This document shows positions 24,881 to 39,090 of a stretch of DNA of 64,000 nt, piece by piece. This DNA comes from Pilaira anomala. Lineage: Eukaryota; Mucoromycota; Mucoromycetes; Mucorales; Mucoraceae. The DNA lies in contig JAIXMQ010000073.1 in the NCBI GenBank assembly GCA_025716855.1, positions 1 through 64,000 of the forward strand, read 5' to 3'. A program made the translations under genes and the position numbers. Positions within the stretch are counted from its first letter, which is position 1. Each line of letters opens with the position of its first letter. A model generated the notes under the pieces. That model saw only the letters and a program-made list of their open reading frames with translations, made no database searches and had not been told where the DNA came from.

Positions 24881-27733
24881 TTAGTGTCTTCTAACTTCTT
24901 CAGTACTAAAACTTTGAGGCACAGGCGTGGTTGATTGAAGACTTTCAAAAGGATTGCCCCGGGTATTTGAAGTAATTCTTTGAGCAGGTAATTCATACTT
25001 GATATCCAATTCAGTCAAGATAGTCTTGAGGGCCATCATGAACCTAGTCTTTCTTTGAAATCGTTTTGAGAGTTCGGACCAATTACCCTTATGAGGTAAC
25101 CAAACAGTGAGAATAACCTGATTCATATCAATAATATCTTTCACACGTAAATCGAACCCAGGTCCGAAATCGCGCGTTTGAGATTGAACCCATTCCAATA
25201 ATTTTTGATGAAGGGTCAAGATTAAATCATTTCCGGTTCTAAAATCCACATTAAATTGAATGATTTCACCCATATTACCCGATCGACGAATATTGGAAAT
25301 AATTTTAGTGGTTAATACAGAAGTAGGTACATAAAGTACGGTACCATCTGCTGCAACAAAGACTGTACCCAAGATACCAATGTTTTCCACTACCATATAA
25401 TTACCATCAATCATGACCATATCACCTGAATCATAAGGATGAGTTACGAATTGAAATAAGATACCACTAAATAAAGACTTTGCAGAGGTATCAAAGATGA
25501 AAGTACAAGCAGCTAAGATAGTACCGAATGGAATTAAGGCGTTCCAGAAATCGACTTGAAATACACATAAACTAATCACGATAGTAATTAAAGTAGAAAC
25601 GACCAATAAAGTAGCATCAATTTTTCCCAGCGCTTGACTTGTATCTCGGATCGATTGTGCAAGGTCCTTGCGTTCCCTATAAATTTGTACCACGGTATCA
25701 CGAAATTCACGTCTAGAAAGGTTACCGTTTCCGTCCTTGTCAAATACCTTAAATGCTTCGATCGCTTGTTCACGGTCCTTGAAATAAGGACTGAAATCAG
25801 AAAGGTCCAAGTACTTTTTTTCATCTGGTTCTTCTTGTCCATAGTATCCTTCAGGATAGGCTAATGAATAAAATAACTTTCGAGCCACTTTCTTTGCATA
25901 GCCGTCTGAGTTAATATCCATCTTGCTTTTATCGACACGACCCGTGGTAGCGGTAGGTTGCTCAGCTAAGACGATACTGGAGAAACCTTTTTTGAATTGA
26001 CTGAAAGAAGAGGGTTGATGTGTTGGATTATCGGATAATGTCATAGGACGAGGTCTCTTGCTTTCATCATTTGAAGAACTATTTTGTTTAAGCTCTGTGG
26101 GTGTATTCCAATCGCTTGTCTTGTGACTTAAAGGAGATCTACGTTTTCGGATATTATTACTTGAAGTACCTGGAGTAGCGGAAACAGGACGTGATTTCTT
26201 TTCTGCTTTACTAAGTGTATCCAAAACTGATTTTTTTTTTTAAAAAAAATTAGTAATTTGTATATTGTATTGTGCCTTTTTTTTATATATATAATAAACT
26301 TACTTTTCAAACTCTTTTTGTTTTCATCCAACCTGTCTTTAAATGCAATACGATGAAATTTGTTGGCTTGATTATATAAAAAGAAGATGTTAACTTGAAA
26401 CCACTTTCATTTTCGCTAATTAAAAACTTACCAATACGCTGAATGATTGCTTTTTGAATAAAAAATAAACAAGAAGCAGCCAATAAGCAACCGTAAGTCT
26501 TTGTAATTACGGCAGAATAGGAATGCTCTTTAATAGACTAAAAATAGAAAATGAAAAAAAAAAGTCAGTTCCCCCGTTGAATAAGATTGTTTTATAGGTA
26601 TCACTTTACTTGGAAAGGATGGCTAATTAAAAATTCCCAAGAACCCAAGTTCCATGCTGCTAACAAGATTAAACAAAAATAACCTTTAAGACTCATGTAA
26701 TACTATAATCAAAAAAAAAAAAAAAAAAAACGTTAATATCTTTCGGTTCCATTTCAAATCGTCAACACAAAATATATATATATTACCTCCATGTATGATT
26801 TGACTTTTTCAGATCTTCTACCATGAAACATTTTAGAGAATAAAGATACGATAGGAGGTACAACATCTAACAAAAAGGTGATAATCCAATAGATATGCCA
26901 CATGAAAGCAGCCCAATACATCCAGCATTGAACATTACTACGGATATTTTTAAAGTTTGGATCCAATTGTTCTGCTTCAGTCGGTTCAGGCAATGTTAAA
27001 TAGATGATGACAGCTACAACAATGAAAATACAAGACCCTGACACAGCGATCAAAATTCTTTTTACCAGTGGCGACAAATAATGCCAACAACAAGGAGTAC
27101 GCATGACAGCCGTAAATCGTTCTCGAGCTGTCTTTCTACGCTTGGGTTTGATTTGATCAGGATCATCGTTCCAATCAAACTCTCTGTCACTGTCTTCATC
27201 ACCGGCCGAGAGTGCAGGAGTGGTTGTGGTTGTACTTGTTTCTTTTATGGCTTGTCTTTCTTCGATATCTTCAATATTTTGAATGGTTGTATCTAAATCC
27301 GTCATTTTCTCTTTAGGTTCTTCGACAAGTGTGTTTTGACGACTAACTTCGTCACCAAATGGATTTAATAAATCGATGTCCTGAGTTGTTTTGGATGTCC
27401 ATGAATCTCTTGGAGAATTATAGGCACGAGGACCGGCTGTCAGGTTGGCATCATTTTTGTGTTTATCATCATAAAAGAAACTATCTTCTTGTTGCATTTC
27501 AATACTGTAAAATGCCTGATCTTCTTCTCTTCTTGAATTCGCTCTTTTGCTTAAATGTGTGGCAGTAGGTTGAGCAGGAGAAGGTGGCGTTACAGTAGTA
27601 AATGGATTTTCTGTAGAAAAAAAAAAAAAGGTGTCAAACAATAAATAAATAAATAAAATTATTTTTTTAAAATTTTACCTGGTATTAATTGGACTTCATC
27701 TTCTGATTGAATCCTAACAGATTTCTTTGACAT
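24881..27733 (-). CDS. EF-hand MscS-type mechanosensitive channel
   Basis: About six exons; the first runs 27733-27680, the second ends near 26787, the last covers 26222-24881. The N-terminal 200 residues are polar (Ser/Thr/Glu), then RERFTAVM and four or so hydrophobic spans. An EF-hand follows (FDKDGNGNLSRREF, a complete Ca-binding loop), then two further spans and the MscS pore and beta domain: DTSAKSLFSGILFQFVTHPY, DSGDMVMIDGNYMVVENIG, VLYVPTSVLTTKIISNIRRS. This is the architecture of S. pombe Msy1/Msy2, which sit in ER membranes and limit cytosolic Ca2+ on hypo-osmotic shock. The C-terminal tail is Ser/Thr-rich and ends EEVRRH. Confidence 0.88.
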
Positions 27734-29988
27734 TTTTTAATAAGTAAATAAAAAAGAGAAAAGAAAGTCTCGAATTGAAATATTATTCAATTTATATGTA
27801 AATTGGTTTTACCAAATAATAAGAAAGTGACTATTATTTAATAATTTGTTCTCGATCGTTCCCAGACAGAGAGAGAGGATCTACAATAGAACTACTTGGC
27901 AAAAGTTTATAATTTCCATTTTTTCATCCAATCAATATTTTTGTCTTGACATCATTTGGAAGAGAGAGAGAGAGAGGGGTGTGTAGAATCGGGGAATCTA
28001 CATTCTCAGTTCATATACCGATTCTCCAATAAGGCTGATCTATTGACCACATACTCTCTGTACCTTTAGCATATCATATAATCTGTAACTCATCAGGAAC
28101 TAATCAATGATTTCATAAAATACTCTTTAGACTTGTCGCATAGCGCCCATCAGTTTATTCTTGAACAAATAAAGCAGAAAACGTTCTCAAACAAAGAAAT
28201 TTATATATAAATAAATAAATAAAAAAATGACATCAATGGTGCTCGGTTCACAAGTATTGTATTACTGAAAAAGTAACGTAACTATGTACATATTTTGCAG
28301 GTAAACTTTTTTTGTTTTTTTTTTCGTACACGCATAAAGTGTATTTATTTTTCTTTTTTTTTTTTTTTACGTAAAATCAATTTTTGAAAGTTAATGTTAA
28401 GCCAATGTAATATATAAGATTATATAATCGATCGTTAAAAGATCAAAAAAAGTTAAAATGTTTATTTTTAAAAGAGAAAAGTCACCCTTTTTTTTAAAAA
28501 AAAAAAACTGAAAGAGGAAAGTTACATAAACTTTCCCAAACAAGTTAAAAAAGATTCAGATACCACCAATAAACGATAAAGCTTAGATAAAAAAAAAATA
28601 TCTGTTTCCCTTTCTCTCTCTCTCTCTTTTCAATAATATAAATATTTATTTTATTTACTTGATTGATATTCAGGAACAGAAAAAAAAAACAGGTACATAT
28701 CTTCACCTATTTAAAAAAAAAAAGAAAAAAAAAAAAAAAAGTAAATAAACGTCGTCATGGGGACCACCTTATTTTTAAAGCTATTTTTTTTTTTTCGTTA
28801 AATCTTCCGCTTCTGATACCCAGTTGAACTGCTTTGATGAGCATTATTAGCGGACCAGTTAAAAAAAAAACTACAATTATCTAAACTGTTGGCAAATGTC
28901 CCCACTTCTTTAAAATGAAAATTTAATTTGTTCCTTATTTTGATAGATGGTATATTTTATCAGTACTCTTTGACAGCTAACAGATACACACATTCTTGTC
29001 ACTTTCTATAACATGTTATTTGTTTACTAAACAAATGATACCATTGAGCTGATGATTTGCTATTTTACTTTTTTTATATATTTAAACTCTGCAGTTATTG
29101 GTAAGAAACGTATTGTTTAAATTTAGATGTAACAAAAAAAAAAAAAAAAAAGACAATAAAAACCGGAATGATGGTTACACGTTGAATACAGAGAATTCCT
29201 TCTTTTTTTTTTTAGCAGACAGAACAGAGCGTAAATTCTATCTGAGTGGGGAACATAAAAAAAAAAAGAAGAGTCGACCAAACACATATTCCTTCGATGC
29301 TAAAGCACTCTACTAATATTATATTTATAATAAAAACCTGAATAATACCCTTTTAATTTGTACTCCTCCACCCGGGTGAATTGAATGTTCAAAAAAAAAA
29401 AAAAAAAAAAGTTCCCATAAAATTTAATTGAGATTAACCCCCTTTCACTCACATGAGCCTCAAACTTTTAAGTACATACAGCGAACAATAACGTTTGTGA
29501 TACATCTCAGTCATCGGGTTTCTTTAATGGTCGGCACACCCGGTTACATCTTTTTCCTTATTTTATTGGTTTATTGACAGACGCTAAACAGTTAAAGCAT
29601 GAAAAGATGTTTAGTTTATTTTCGTCTTCCTTTTTTTCTATTTAGGCTATTTATCAGCATGTATGTGTATTGTACATACAGCAAAGCATCAGATAAGCTT
29701 TGCCCTTTTTTACTGAAACTTAAAAAAATTTATCAGCAGAGTTTTTTTTTTTCTTGAACAATAAAAATGCTCTCGCTTAAATATTCTTTCTCTTTCTTAA
29801 AACTATCGTACTTGAATACTTTCTTAGCGAATAAAAGATAATCTATTTTATTTATATATATATATATATATATATACGGAAAAAAAAATATGGGGGTCCA
29901 TATAAAAAGAGAATCGGACCTCTGGAAGAAAGGTGTACAACCGGAGTACAAACACAGTCTGGACCATGTATAGACATCATATCCGAAA

Positions 29989-30024
<36 letters not shown>

Positions 30025-30216
30025 AAAAGATAAAAGGTACAATAGCAGGTAACTCTCTTCTTTTTCTTTTACTCTTTAACTTTTTGTACATTCTTTTTTT
30101 TTCCTACTCCCTTCCCCTTCTTTTGTTTTTTTGTTTGTGCTGGATCACATATCAAAAAATAAATAAATAAATAAAACATCATTTTTAAATAAACAACATC
30201 ACACATCATAAACAAC
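27734..30216. other. Long spacer upstream of the homeobox gene
   Basis: 2.5 kb without a supported gene. It contains GA and CT microsatellites (27969-27976, 28613-28627), an (AT)n run (29853-29875) and a T(30)-class homopolymer (29991-30020). The length is unusual for this gene-dense window and may reflect a large regulatory region for the transcription factor gene. Confidence 0.5.
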
Positions 30217-31499
30217 ATGAACACAACAACATCTACTAGAAAGCGTACACACCTTAAACCTGATCAAGTGAATATACTTCAAGCCTCATTTAACTGTAAC
30301 GCACTTCCAGATTCTTCTGTTCGTACAAAACTCGCCCGAGACTTGTGCGTGACAGAAAGAACGATTCAGATTTGGTTTCAAAACCGTCGCGCTAAAGCTA
30401 GAAAATCCGAATCTCAACAACAAACGAAACCTGACTGGATGGATCCTACCACCACAACACGCCACCCTACGCCACCACGTTATCAAGCTACTTTTAGAAC
30501 CATGATGACACCTGAAAGATTTGAAGAATTAAAACAAGATGGTCAACAGATTCGTAAAAGACCTCGGTCAAGTTCTAAACCTGAGCCCAAGTCTTTACAG
30601 TTGATTGAATCTATGCAAAATCGTGCCATGTCTGAAGGAATTAATCACCAAGGTAACATAAAAAAAAAAAAGGTGCTATTTTTATTATTACAGTAATAAC
30701 TTATTTTTTTTTATTAGTCTTATTGCCAACAACAGCAGCATCTATTATTCAACCTACTCCGATTCAAATGGTTCATTTTCCCGTTCATGTACTCCGCATT
30801 GGTTCATGGACCAGATTTGCACACGCATCGCCTCAAACCGATCAAAAATCATGGGATCTCGTGTGTCATGCCAGTCCAAGCGACCAAGAATTCATTTGGA
30901 AAGTTCAAGCAGAAGGACATCATTTCCGTATGCAAGTTAAATTCGATACGATCCAACAACTTCGACTTTCTCAACAAGTGCAAGTTGAGACCGGTGAACT
31001 TATTGGACAATTAGAGATTGAATCGAGTTTACCCGTTGCATTTTCTATGTGGCGATTTGGTAAAGACAATCAATGGACACGATGTGGAGATTTTACAGAA
31101 GATAAACAAGCCAGTTTAAATCCACATCATTTATTACAAGGAAATCATGAGATGTTTAAACAAGCTTTATTGAATTTGGTTTCTTTAGCGCCTGAATTAG
31201 CATCGAAAATTAGTGTGTTGCCTGCTTTGGATATTTGTCGTGATTTCACTATTTCTCCTTCTGCTACTCCAGAACCTTCAGCTTTCTTTGCAAATTATAA
31301 TAATATGCCTTATATCATGTCTCCTCATCATCATCAACAGCAGCAGTTTGTTAAACCAAATCCTTCTATGTCTCATCTCATGCTTCAAGCTCCTTTCTTT
31401 TATCCACCGAATACTACTATTTCAAATGATAGTAATGAAGAATTATATCAAATGATGCAACAGCAACAAATCATGTATCCTCCATCTGTTCTCATGTAA
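30217..31499 (+). CDS. Homeodomain transcription factor
   Basis: Two exons, 30217-30652 and 30718-31499, give 405 aa. The homeodomain occupies about residues 7-66: RKRTHLKPDQVNILQASF, then ALPDSSVRTKLARDL, then recognition helix TERTIQIWFQNRRAKARK with the invariant W, F, N and R. There is no three-residue TALE loop, so it is a typical homeobox. The remainder contains a conserved-looking block (SWTRFAHAS, VWKVQAEGHHFRM-like text in the second exon) that may be a fungal partner domain, then His/Gln-rich and Ser/Pro-rich tails. DNA target and process are not predictable; fungal homeobox genes of this type often act in development or sporulation. Confidence 0.88.
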
Positions 31500-31818
31500 A
31501 AAAAAAAAAAAAAAGATATATATTTTTCACTTTAATAAATAAAAAAAAAGAGTATGAACGTGTATATATCATTAATGAAATAAAAAGTCTTGTAACTAGT
31601 TAGATACACTTAATTTTGTATGTACAGATAATTTTTTTTTTAAGGATAGCATGTGACTGAGAAGGCCAACAAACAATCCAGCAGCATAATAAAAACTCCC
31701 TTTTCAAGCTTAGAGTGACACCTTTTTTTAACATTATTGTTATTTTTATTTTTTTTTTACTCCCCCTTTTTCTCTCTTTTTCTTTACTTTTGTTCATCTT
31801 GATATCTGTTTCAGTGGG
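31500..31818. other. Spacer between homeobox and PPG1-type genes
   Basis: 319 bp, A/T-rich, no gene seen. A pyrimidine-rich stretch and a TTTCAG lie just before the phosphatase ATG, so an intron in the 5' untranslated region is possible. Confidence 0.4.
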
Positions 31819-31983
31819 ATGGTAGCTCTAGATCTCGATGCCTGTTTAGAAAAACTGTACAATAAACAACTGTTGGCTGATTGTGTATTAAAAGAAATAT
31901 GTGAAAGAACCAAGGAATTGTTAATGGCAGAAAGTAATGTAGTTCATATTAGTGCACCTGTTACAGTAGTTGGAGATATTCAC

Positions 31984-32014
<31 letters not shown>

Positions 32015-32972
32015 CAGAGTATTTTATAAAGAGTGTTATTAAATGTTTTATAAATGTACAGACAGTATTATGACTTAATTGAGATATTTCGTATTGGAGG
32101 ATACTGTCCTGATACCAATTATTTATTTCTTGGTATGCAAAATTAAAAAAAAAAATAGTATGAGATTATAATAACAAAAAAAAGGATATTAGGTGATTAT
32201 GTGGATAGAGGATTATATAGCATTGAAACGATATCACTTTTAACATGTTTAAAATTAAGATATCCTGAGCGAGTTCAATTAGTTCGAGGAAATCATGAAT
32301 CAAGAGCAGTAACTCAAACGTATGGATTTTATGCAGAATGTTTAAGAAAATATGGGTCAGCCAATGTTTGGAAATATTTTACAGATATGTTTGATTATTT
32401 GACATTATCTGTTGTAATTGATAATAGTATATTTTGTGTTCATGGAGGATTATCACCTACAATTCATGTACTGGATCAAATTAGGATTATCGATCGGTTT
32501 AAAGAAATACCCCATGAAGGTGCTATGGCAGATTTAGTTTGGTCAGATCCAGATCCAGATAAGGAAGAATTTGCGATTTCAGCTAGAGGAGCAGGATATA
32601 CATTTGGTAATTTAGTCGTAGATCGATTTCTTCATTTGAATCAAATGGATCATATCTTGAGAGCACATCAATTATGTAATGCAGGATATCAAGTATTATT
32701 TGATGATAAGTTATCTACCGTTTGGTCTGCACCTAATTATTGTTATCGATGTGGTAATTTAGCTTCCATTTTAGAAGTGAGTGTCACGGGTGAAAGGTTT
32801 TTTAATGTCTTTGATGCTGCTCCTGAAAATGATAGAATGATGGATCCTAATGGAGGAGGCATGAAGGTAGTAGATGTGAAGAGAGAGAGAGAGAGAGAGA
32901 GAGATTTATGTAATATATTTAACTTTTTTTTTTTTTTTTGTATAGGATAATAAAATTGAATACTTTTTATAA
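31819..32972 (+). CDS. PPG1: PPG1-type Ser/Thr protein phosphatase (PP2A-like)
   Basis: Four exons, 31819-31985, 32062-32132, 32193-32866 and 32946-32972, give 312 aa. All PPP signature motifs are intact: [55 protein letters not shown]. The N-terminus ([16 protein letters not shown]) and [12 protein letters not shown] match PPG1 better than PP2A, PP4 or PP6. The last exon is only 27 nt and supplies DNKIEYFL, restoring the C-terminal YFL whose leucine is carboxymethylated in PP2A-like enzymes; without this intron the protein would run into GA-repeat-coded Arg/Glu. Ppg1 works with the Far/STRIPAK complex in yeast mating and mitophagy control. Confidence 0.88.
32881..32904 (+). repeat. (GA)n microsatellite inside the last PPG1-type intron
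   Basis: About 12 GA units lie within the final intron of the phosphatase gene (32867-32945), followed by a T(16) tract and the TATAG acceptor. Confidence 0.9.
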
Positions 32973-34760
<1,788 letters not shown>

Positions 34761-34957
34761 ATATAAATGTAAGATTTTGCGAAAAAAAAACATTTGTTTT
34801 ACACTAGATAAACAAAAAAAAAAAAAAAAAAAAAAAAAAATTCATCGTAAAAAAAACACCCCCTTTTTTTTATTTGTTCTTAAATTGTAGACTCTACGCA
34901 ATAATGAAGAATTAAATATACGGTTTTTTTATTAGGAGAATAGTAGCAATAGTATAA

Positions 34958-34958
<1 letters not shown>

Positions 34959-35003
<45 letters not shown>
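34959..35003 (+). repeat. A(45) homopolymer
   Basis: Longest homopolymer in the window, in the 620-bp spacer between the zinc transporter (plus) and the DUF7707-like gene (minus). The rest of the spacer holds no gene. Confidence 0.9.
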
Positions 35004-35005
<2 letters not shown>

Positions 35006-35382
35006 AAGGAAGCTATATACATACAATGACTATATGAGGAGAGAGAAAGAATCAATGATTTAATACAGTGAGAATTGAAACACACCAATTGAATGACGTT
35101 TAACTGACAAGCAGAACTTGGTAATTATATAATATTTGCTGTTTTATAAAAAGAATGAATATATTCTCATTATGTAGTAAAAAAAAAAAAGTATGTGTGC
35201 ATATTGAAAATAAATGCAAAATGCAATAAGATGTACTGTGTTTGTATCCAAACAAAAAAAAAACATGCTCTAATATTTCATGTATATATTATTTATTTAT
35301 GTGTGTATGTATGTGTTTATACGAAAAGATTAGAAGAATTATAAATTATATAACTATTAGAACAGGAAAAAAAAAGTTGCTT

Positions 35383-36331
35383 CTACCAATTGAAAAAAGC
35401 GGCAGAAGTAAAAGTAATAAAATAATACAAAGGCTTGATTTGAATCAAGTTGGCGTCAGAAGATTGAGTGGTATTAGAAGCAACACCACCGGAACCATTA
35501 GGATTGGTATTAATGCTTTTAGGAGGACCATTATAAGAAGGTGAATCGGAAGGGTTCTGAGTTTGAAGATAACTTTGAGGTGCTTTGTCTGTTCCACATT
35601 GATAATAAGCATTACATGTCGCTGCACAAGTAGAAGGATGGATCTTGTCTGTATTACATATCATTTGACATTCTTGTGCTTTACCTGAACATTCTGCTTG
35701 AACTACCGGCCAAAGAAAAGGTGTAAAATCAGGAGTCTTTCTCTATTTTTTTTTTTTTTTTTTTTGTTATTATTATTATTTTTATAATTTAAAATAAATT
35801 CTATATTTTAACTTACTGAACAGCCACATCCCCATGCCATGGTTGTTGCATTACAAAAGCTATACAGAGAAGTGTTTAGTAAATAGAGCTCCTTAAAAAT
35901 ATATCCTTTTTTTTTTTTACAAAAATGGATATTTTTACTTACTTTTTAGGTGCTTCACTAGGACCTCCACAGTTATTCTAAATGCATCATATGTTCTATT
36001 AGTTTTTCTTTCTCTCTCTTTTTTTTTTTAAACAATCCAACATACCGAACAATAAGCAATTTGACGCTGACATAAATTCTCGCGAGAAGCAGGATCAATT
36101 TTAAGTATACCCCATTCTACGTTGGGTAAACCAGCTAATAAAAGAAAAAGAAAGTTAATATGAAATGTATATCGTTTCTTTTTGTGTTTGGCCGTTTTTT
36201 TTTTCTTTTTTTTTTTTACCTGGCTTATCAATAGGTTGTAAGGCGGTTTCAGTTTTCTCTTCAGTTGTAGCTTGAGCGTTTAACACAGCAATATGAAAAG
36301 CAGCTAATAAAGTGAATGAAGAAAATAACAT
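35383..36331 (-). CDS. DUF7707-like Cys-rich secreted, probably GPI-anchored protein
   Basis: Five exons, 36331-36220, 36134-36046, 35977-35943, 35859-35817 and 35742-35383, give 212 aa. A signal peptide opens the protein (MLFSSFTLLAAFHIAVLNAQ). The core keeps the fungal cell-surface pattern: DPASRENLCQRQIAYCS, NNCGG, CNATTMAWGCGCS, VVQAECSGKAQECQMICN and CAATCNAYYQCG, with about 14 cysteines. A Ser/Asn-rich linker follows and then a hydrophobic end (YYFITFTSAAFFNW) preceded by small residues, suggesting a GPI signal. The role is unknown; related proteins are cell-wall-associated. Very small internal exons (35 and 43 nt) were needed to keep the cysteine pattern. Confidence 0.75.
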
Positions 36332-37317
36332 TTAATAGAGAATAGTAAAGAAAAAAATAAAAAACAAAAAATAAAAGAAAATAAAAGAAATTAAAAAAGG
36401 TTTGTTTTTATATGAATCAGTAAAGTAGCCAACAATTTTCTTTAAAGGGAAATCATAAATGATAAACCACCCCTTAATATTTGGGTCTTATTTTTTCATT
36501 ATTATTAGATTTTTTTTAAAGTTGTTTCATAATTACTAATTTAATATCTTATCAAAAAAGAAAAATAAGTATACAGATGTGTTTGTGAGTGTAATGCCTA
36601 TGTGTGCGTACGCATGTATCTTTCTTTTATTTGTTATTCTTGATTGATTTATGTATTATCAATTTTGAATAATGATTAAAACATCCAGGAGCTTTTTTTT
36701 TTTTTTTTGTTTTATTTTTTCAACCACGTTGTTAAACTTTAACGATATGTTATGATATTAAATTTATATATCCATAAAAAAAAAGGAATGTAAAGTATTA
36801 TCTCGCCCTTATTTAATCATACAAAAAAGAAAGAACTACTTTTCAGTTATTATGGATTTATCTCTTTACCATGAAATAAAGTTTGATTTCTTTTTTGACA
36901 AGCAACAAATTTAAGCTTCAAGCCAATCAAATCACCCCCTCTTAATTCGGACTGTTTTGTGACTGCTGTTTTAACGCCTATTAAATATAAAGTAGCAACA
37001 GAAAAAAAAAATTTAAGCCAAATTGAAACCCTCGCGTTATATCGCGCGAGTAGACGGTTTGGGGTATTGTCTAATCGAAAGGTTATGGTGATACAAAAAC
37101 TTATGAAGGTACTGATGCATATTATACATGGTCCGTGTTTCTGATGCGGGATTAAGACCCCGTACGATGCAGATAATACATGTTCCTGAACCTTTTTTTT
37201 CCATTCATTGGAATGAATGAAAAGAGAGGTCACGGATAAGCATATTTCTATTTTTTTTTATTTTTTATGTAAACAAATCCATTGGTTTTTTTTTTTTTTT
37301 TTTTTACTTATTTTAAC
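36332..37317. other. Spacer between DUF7707-like gene and Aurora kinase
   Basis: 986 bp between divergent genes. A frame on the minus strand (about 36850-37233) is not supported by domain, start context or splice sites. T-runs lie at 36693-36708 and 37286-37305. Confidence 0.45.
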
Positions 37318-38627
37318 ATGATGTTGAGAACAAATAAAAATATCATTAGAAAAAAAGTACAAAAAAAAAAAAAAAAACAAAGGAGACAAAATACTAAACT
37401 ATGTTCAATAGCCATTACCAGAAAGTCTAAGATCGAAACGAAATAATAGTGAAGAAAATAGAAAGAAAACGAATTTATCTAAACCATCTTTGTCAACCCA
37501 TCGTCCTACTGTTGAACCAAAGTAATACAACTGAAATAGAATTAAAAAGAGAGCACCTTTTTTTTATGTATTGATTTCATTTTCCGTTATAGACAATGGA
37601 GCTTAGCTGATTTCGATGTGGGAAGAGCACTAGGAAAAGGCAATTTCGGTCATGTATTTTTAGCAAAAGAAAAGAAGAGTGGATTCATTGTAGCACTTAA
37701 AGTACTCTATAAAAAAGGGTTAGCTTTAACTAATATCGAAAATCAATTACGACGTGAAGTAGAAATCCAGGGCAACCTGAGGTAATTATATCCATATATG
37801 CATTGAAGTCTGTTAAAATTTAATGATATATAAATAGACATCCCAATATTTTGCGTCTCTATGGTTACTTTCATGATGAAACTCGTGTGTTTCTAATACT
37901 AGAATTTGCTGCAAAAGGTGAATTATTTGCTGAACTACAAAGTAAAAAAAAGTTTAAAGAATCAGAAGCTGCAAAGGTATATATATATATATATATAAAA
38001 TAGATAATTCATGTAAAAAATAAATAAATAAAAAAAAAAAAAGTATGTAGTACAAATGACAAATGCATTGATGTATCTTCACAGTAAAAGAGTTATTCAT
38101 CGAGATATAAAACCAGAAAATCTAATGTTAGGTCTTAACGGTGAATTAAAGATTGGTGATTTTGGTTGGTCAGTTCGAACAGGCAAATTTGAGTATGTAT
38201 AAGTATTTGTGTGATAATCAACATAATTAATAAGATATGAATATATAATAGTACGAGAAGAGGAACGTTATGTGGCACACTAGATTATTTACCACCAGAA
38301 ATGGTTGAAGGAAGAAGCCACGATAAAAATGTTGATGTATGGTCTTTAGGTATTCTTTTATATGAATTAATAGTTGGAGAACCACCTTTCGACTCGGATG
38401 GAAATGAAGACGCTACGTATAGACGTATTATGAGAGTTGATCTTCATATACCAAGTTATGTCAGTAGAGACGCTGCAGATCTTATAACAAAAGTAAGAAA
38501 ACTAAAATGTTACAGACAAATAGATACTAATACGACAATTAAGCTTTTGAAATATAGTTCAAATGAAAGATTACCATTAAAAGCCGTCATGCATCACCCA
38601 TTTATCGTTAAACATATTCAGCATTAA
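37318..38627 (+). CDS. Aurora-type mitotic Ser/Thr kinase
   Basis: Seven exons, 37318-37356, 37412-37521, 37593-37781, 37838-37976, 38044-38192, 38252-38492 and 38544-38627, give 316 aa. A short basic N-terminus precedes the kinase domain ([20 protein letters not shown]). Seen are the Gly loop, VALKVL (Lys), [14 protein letters not shown] (catalytic loop) and IGDFGWSV (DFG with the Aurora-type GWS). The T-loop is [17 protein letters not shown], giving the Aurora [15 protein letters not shown] signature with Gly in place of the first Thr. Auroras act in chromosome segregation with INCENP. The length and lack of a long N-terminus resemble fungal Ark1/Ipl1. The last intron (51 nt) is stop-free and in frame, so its retention would insert 17 residues. 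Confidence 0.9.
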
Positions 38628-39090
38628 TTCATAGAAATACTTTCTTTTCCCTGTACAAACCATTATAAAAGAAAAAGCGTATAAAAAAATAAATAGAAAA
38701 TTATCATCCACTATTACATATTAACTGAAGGATAATTAATAGACAAACATATTGGTTGGTAATATAAATATTAATATTCAAAGAAAAGAAAGTGTATATT
38801 AGTCGAAATCGTAAGTGCTGGAATATGCAATTGAAAATGTCTCAGAAAGTATGTGAGAGAAAGCCATTTTATTCACTCTAAAAAAAGGTCTAAATTATCT
38901 AGTCTTAATCGATTTCTTTGATGTAAAAACACATAGATAAAAACTTATTAATTGAGATATGATAAGTTAAAAGAAAATTATTGTTTCTTTTTGAAAAAAC
39001 AAAACGCTGTTTTAATTCTTTCTTTCTATTTTACATTTTGTTTACTTTTAACCACTTTACTTTTTTTTTTTTTTTTTTCGCTTTTAAACA
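38628..39090. other. Spacer between Aurora and PRP5 genes
   Basis: 463 bp, A/T-rich, no gene seen. A T(18) run ends about 12 bp before the helicase ATG. Confidence 0.45.

Noticed and set aside
28800..28870. Possible C/D-box snoRNA (TGATGAG motif)
   Set aside because: No paired D box, terminal stem or host intron could be shown.
29098..29316. 72-codon frame in the homeobox upstream spacer
   Set aside because: Lys/Phe homopolymers dominate; does not begin with ATG and has no support.
36850..37233. 127-codon minus-strand frame between the DUF7707-like and Aurora genes
   Set aside because: No recognisable domain, contradictory frames on both strands, no intron signals.
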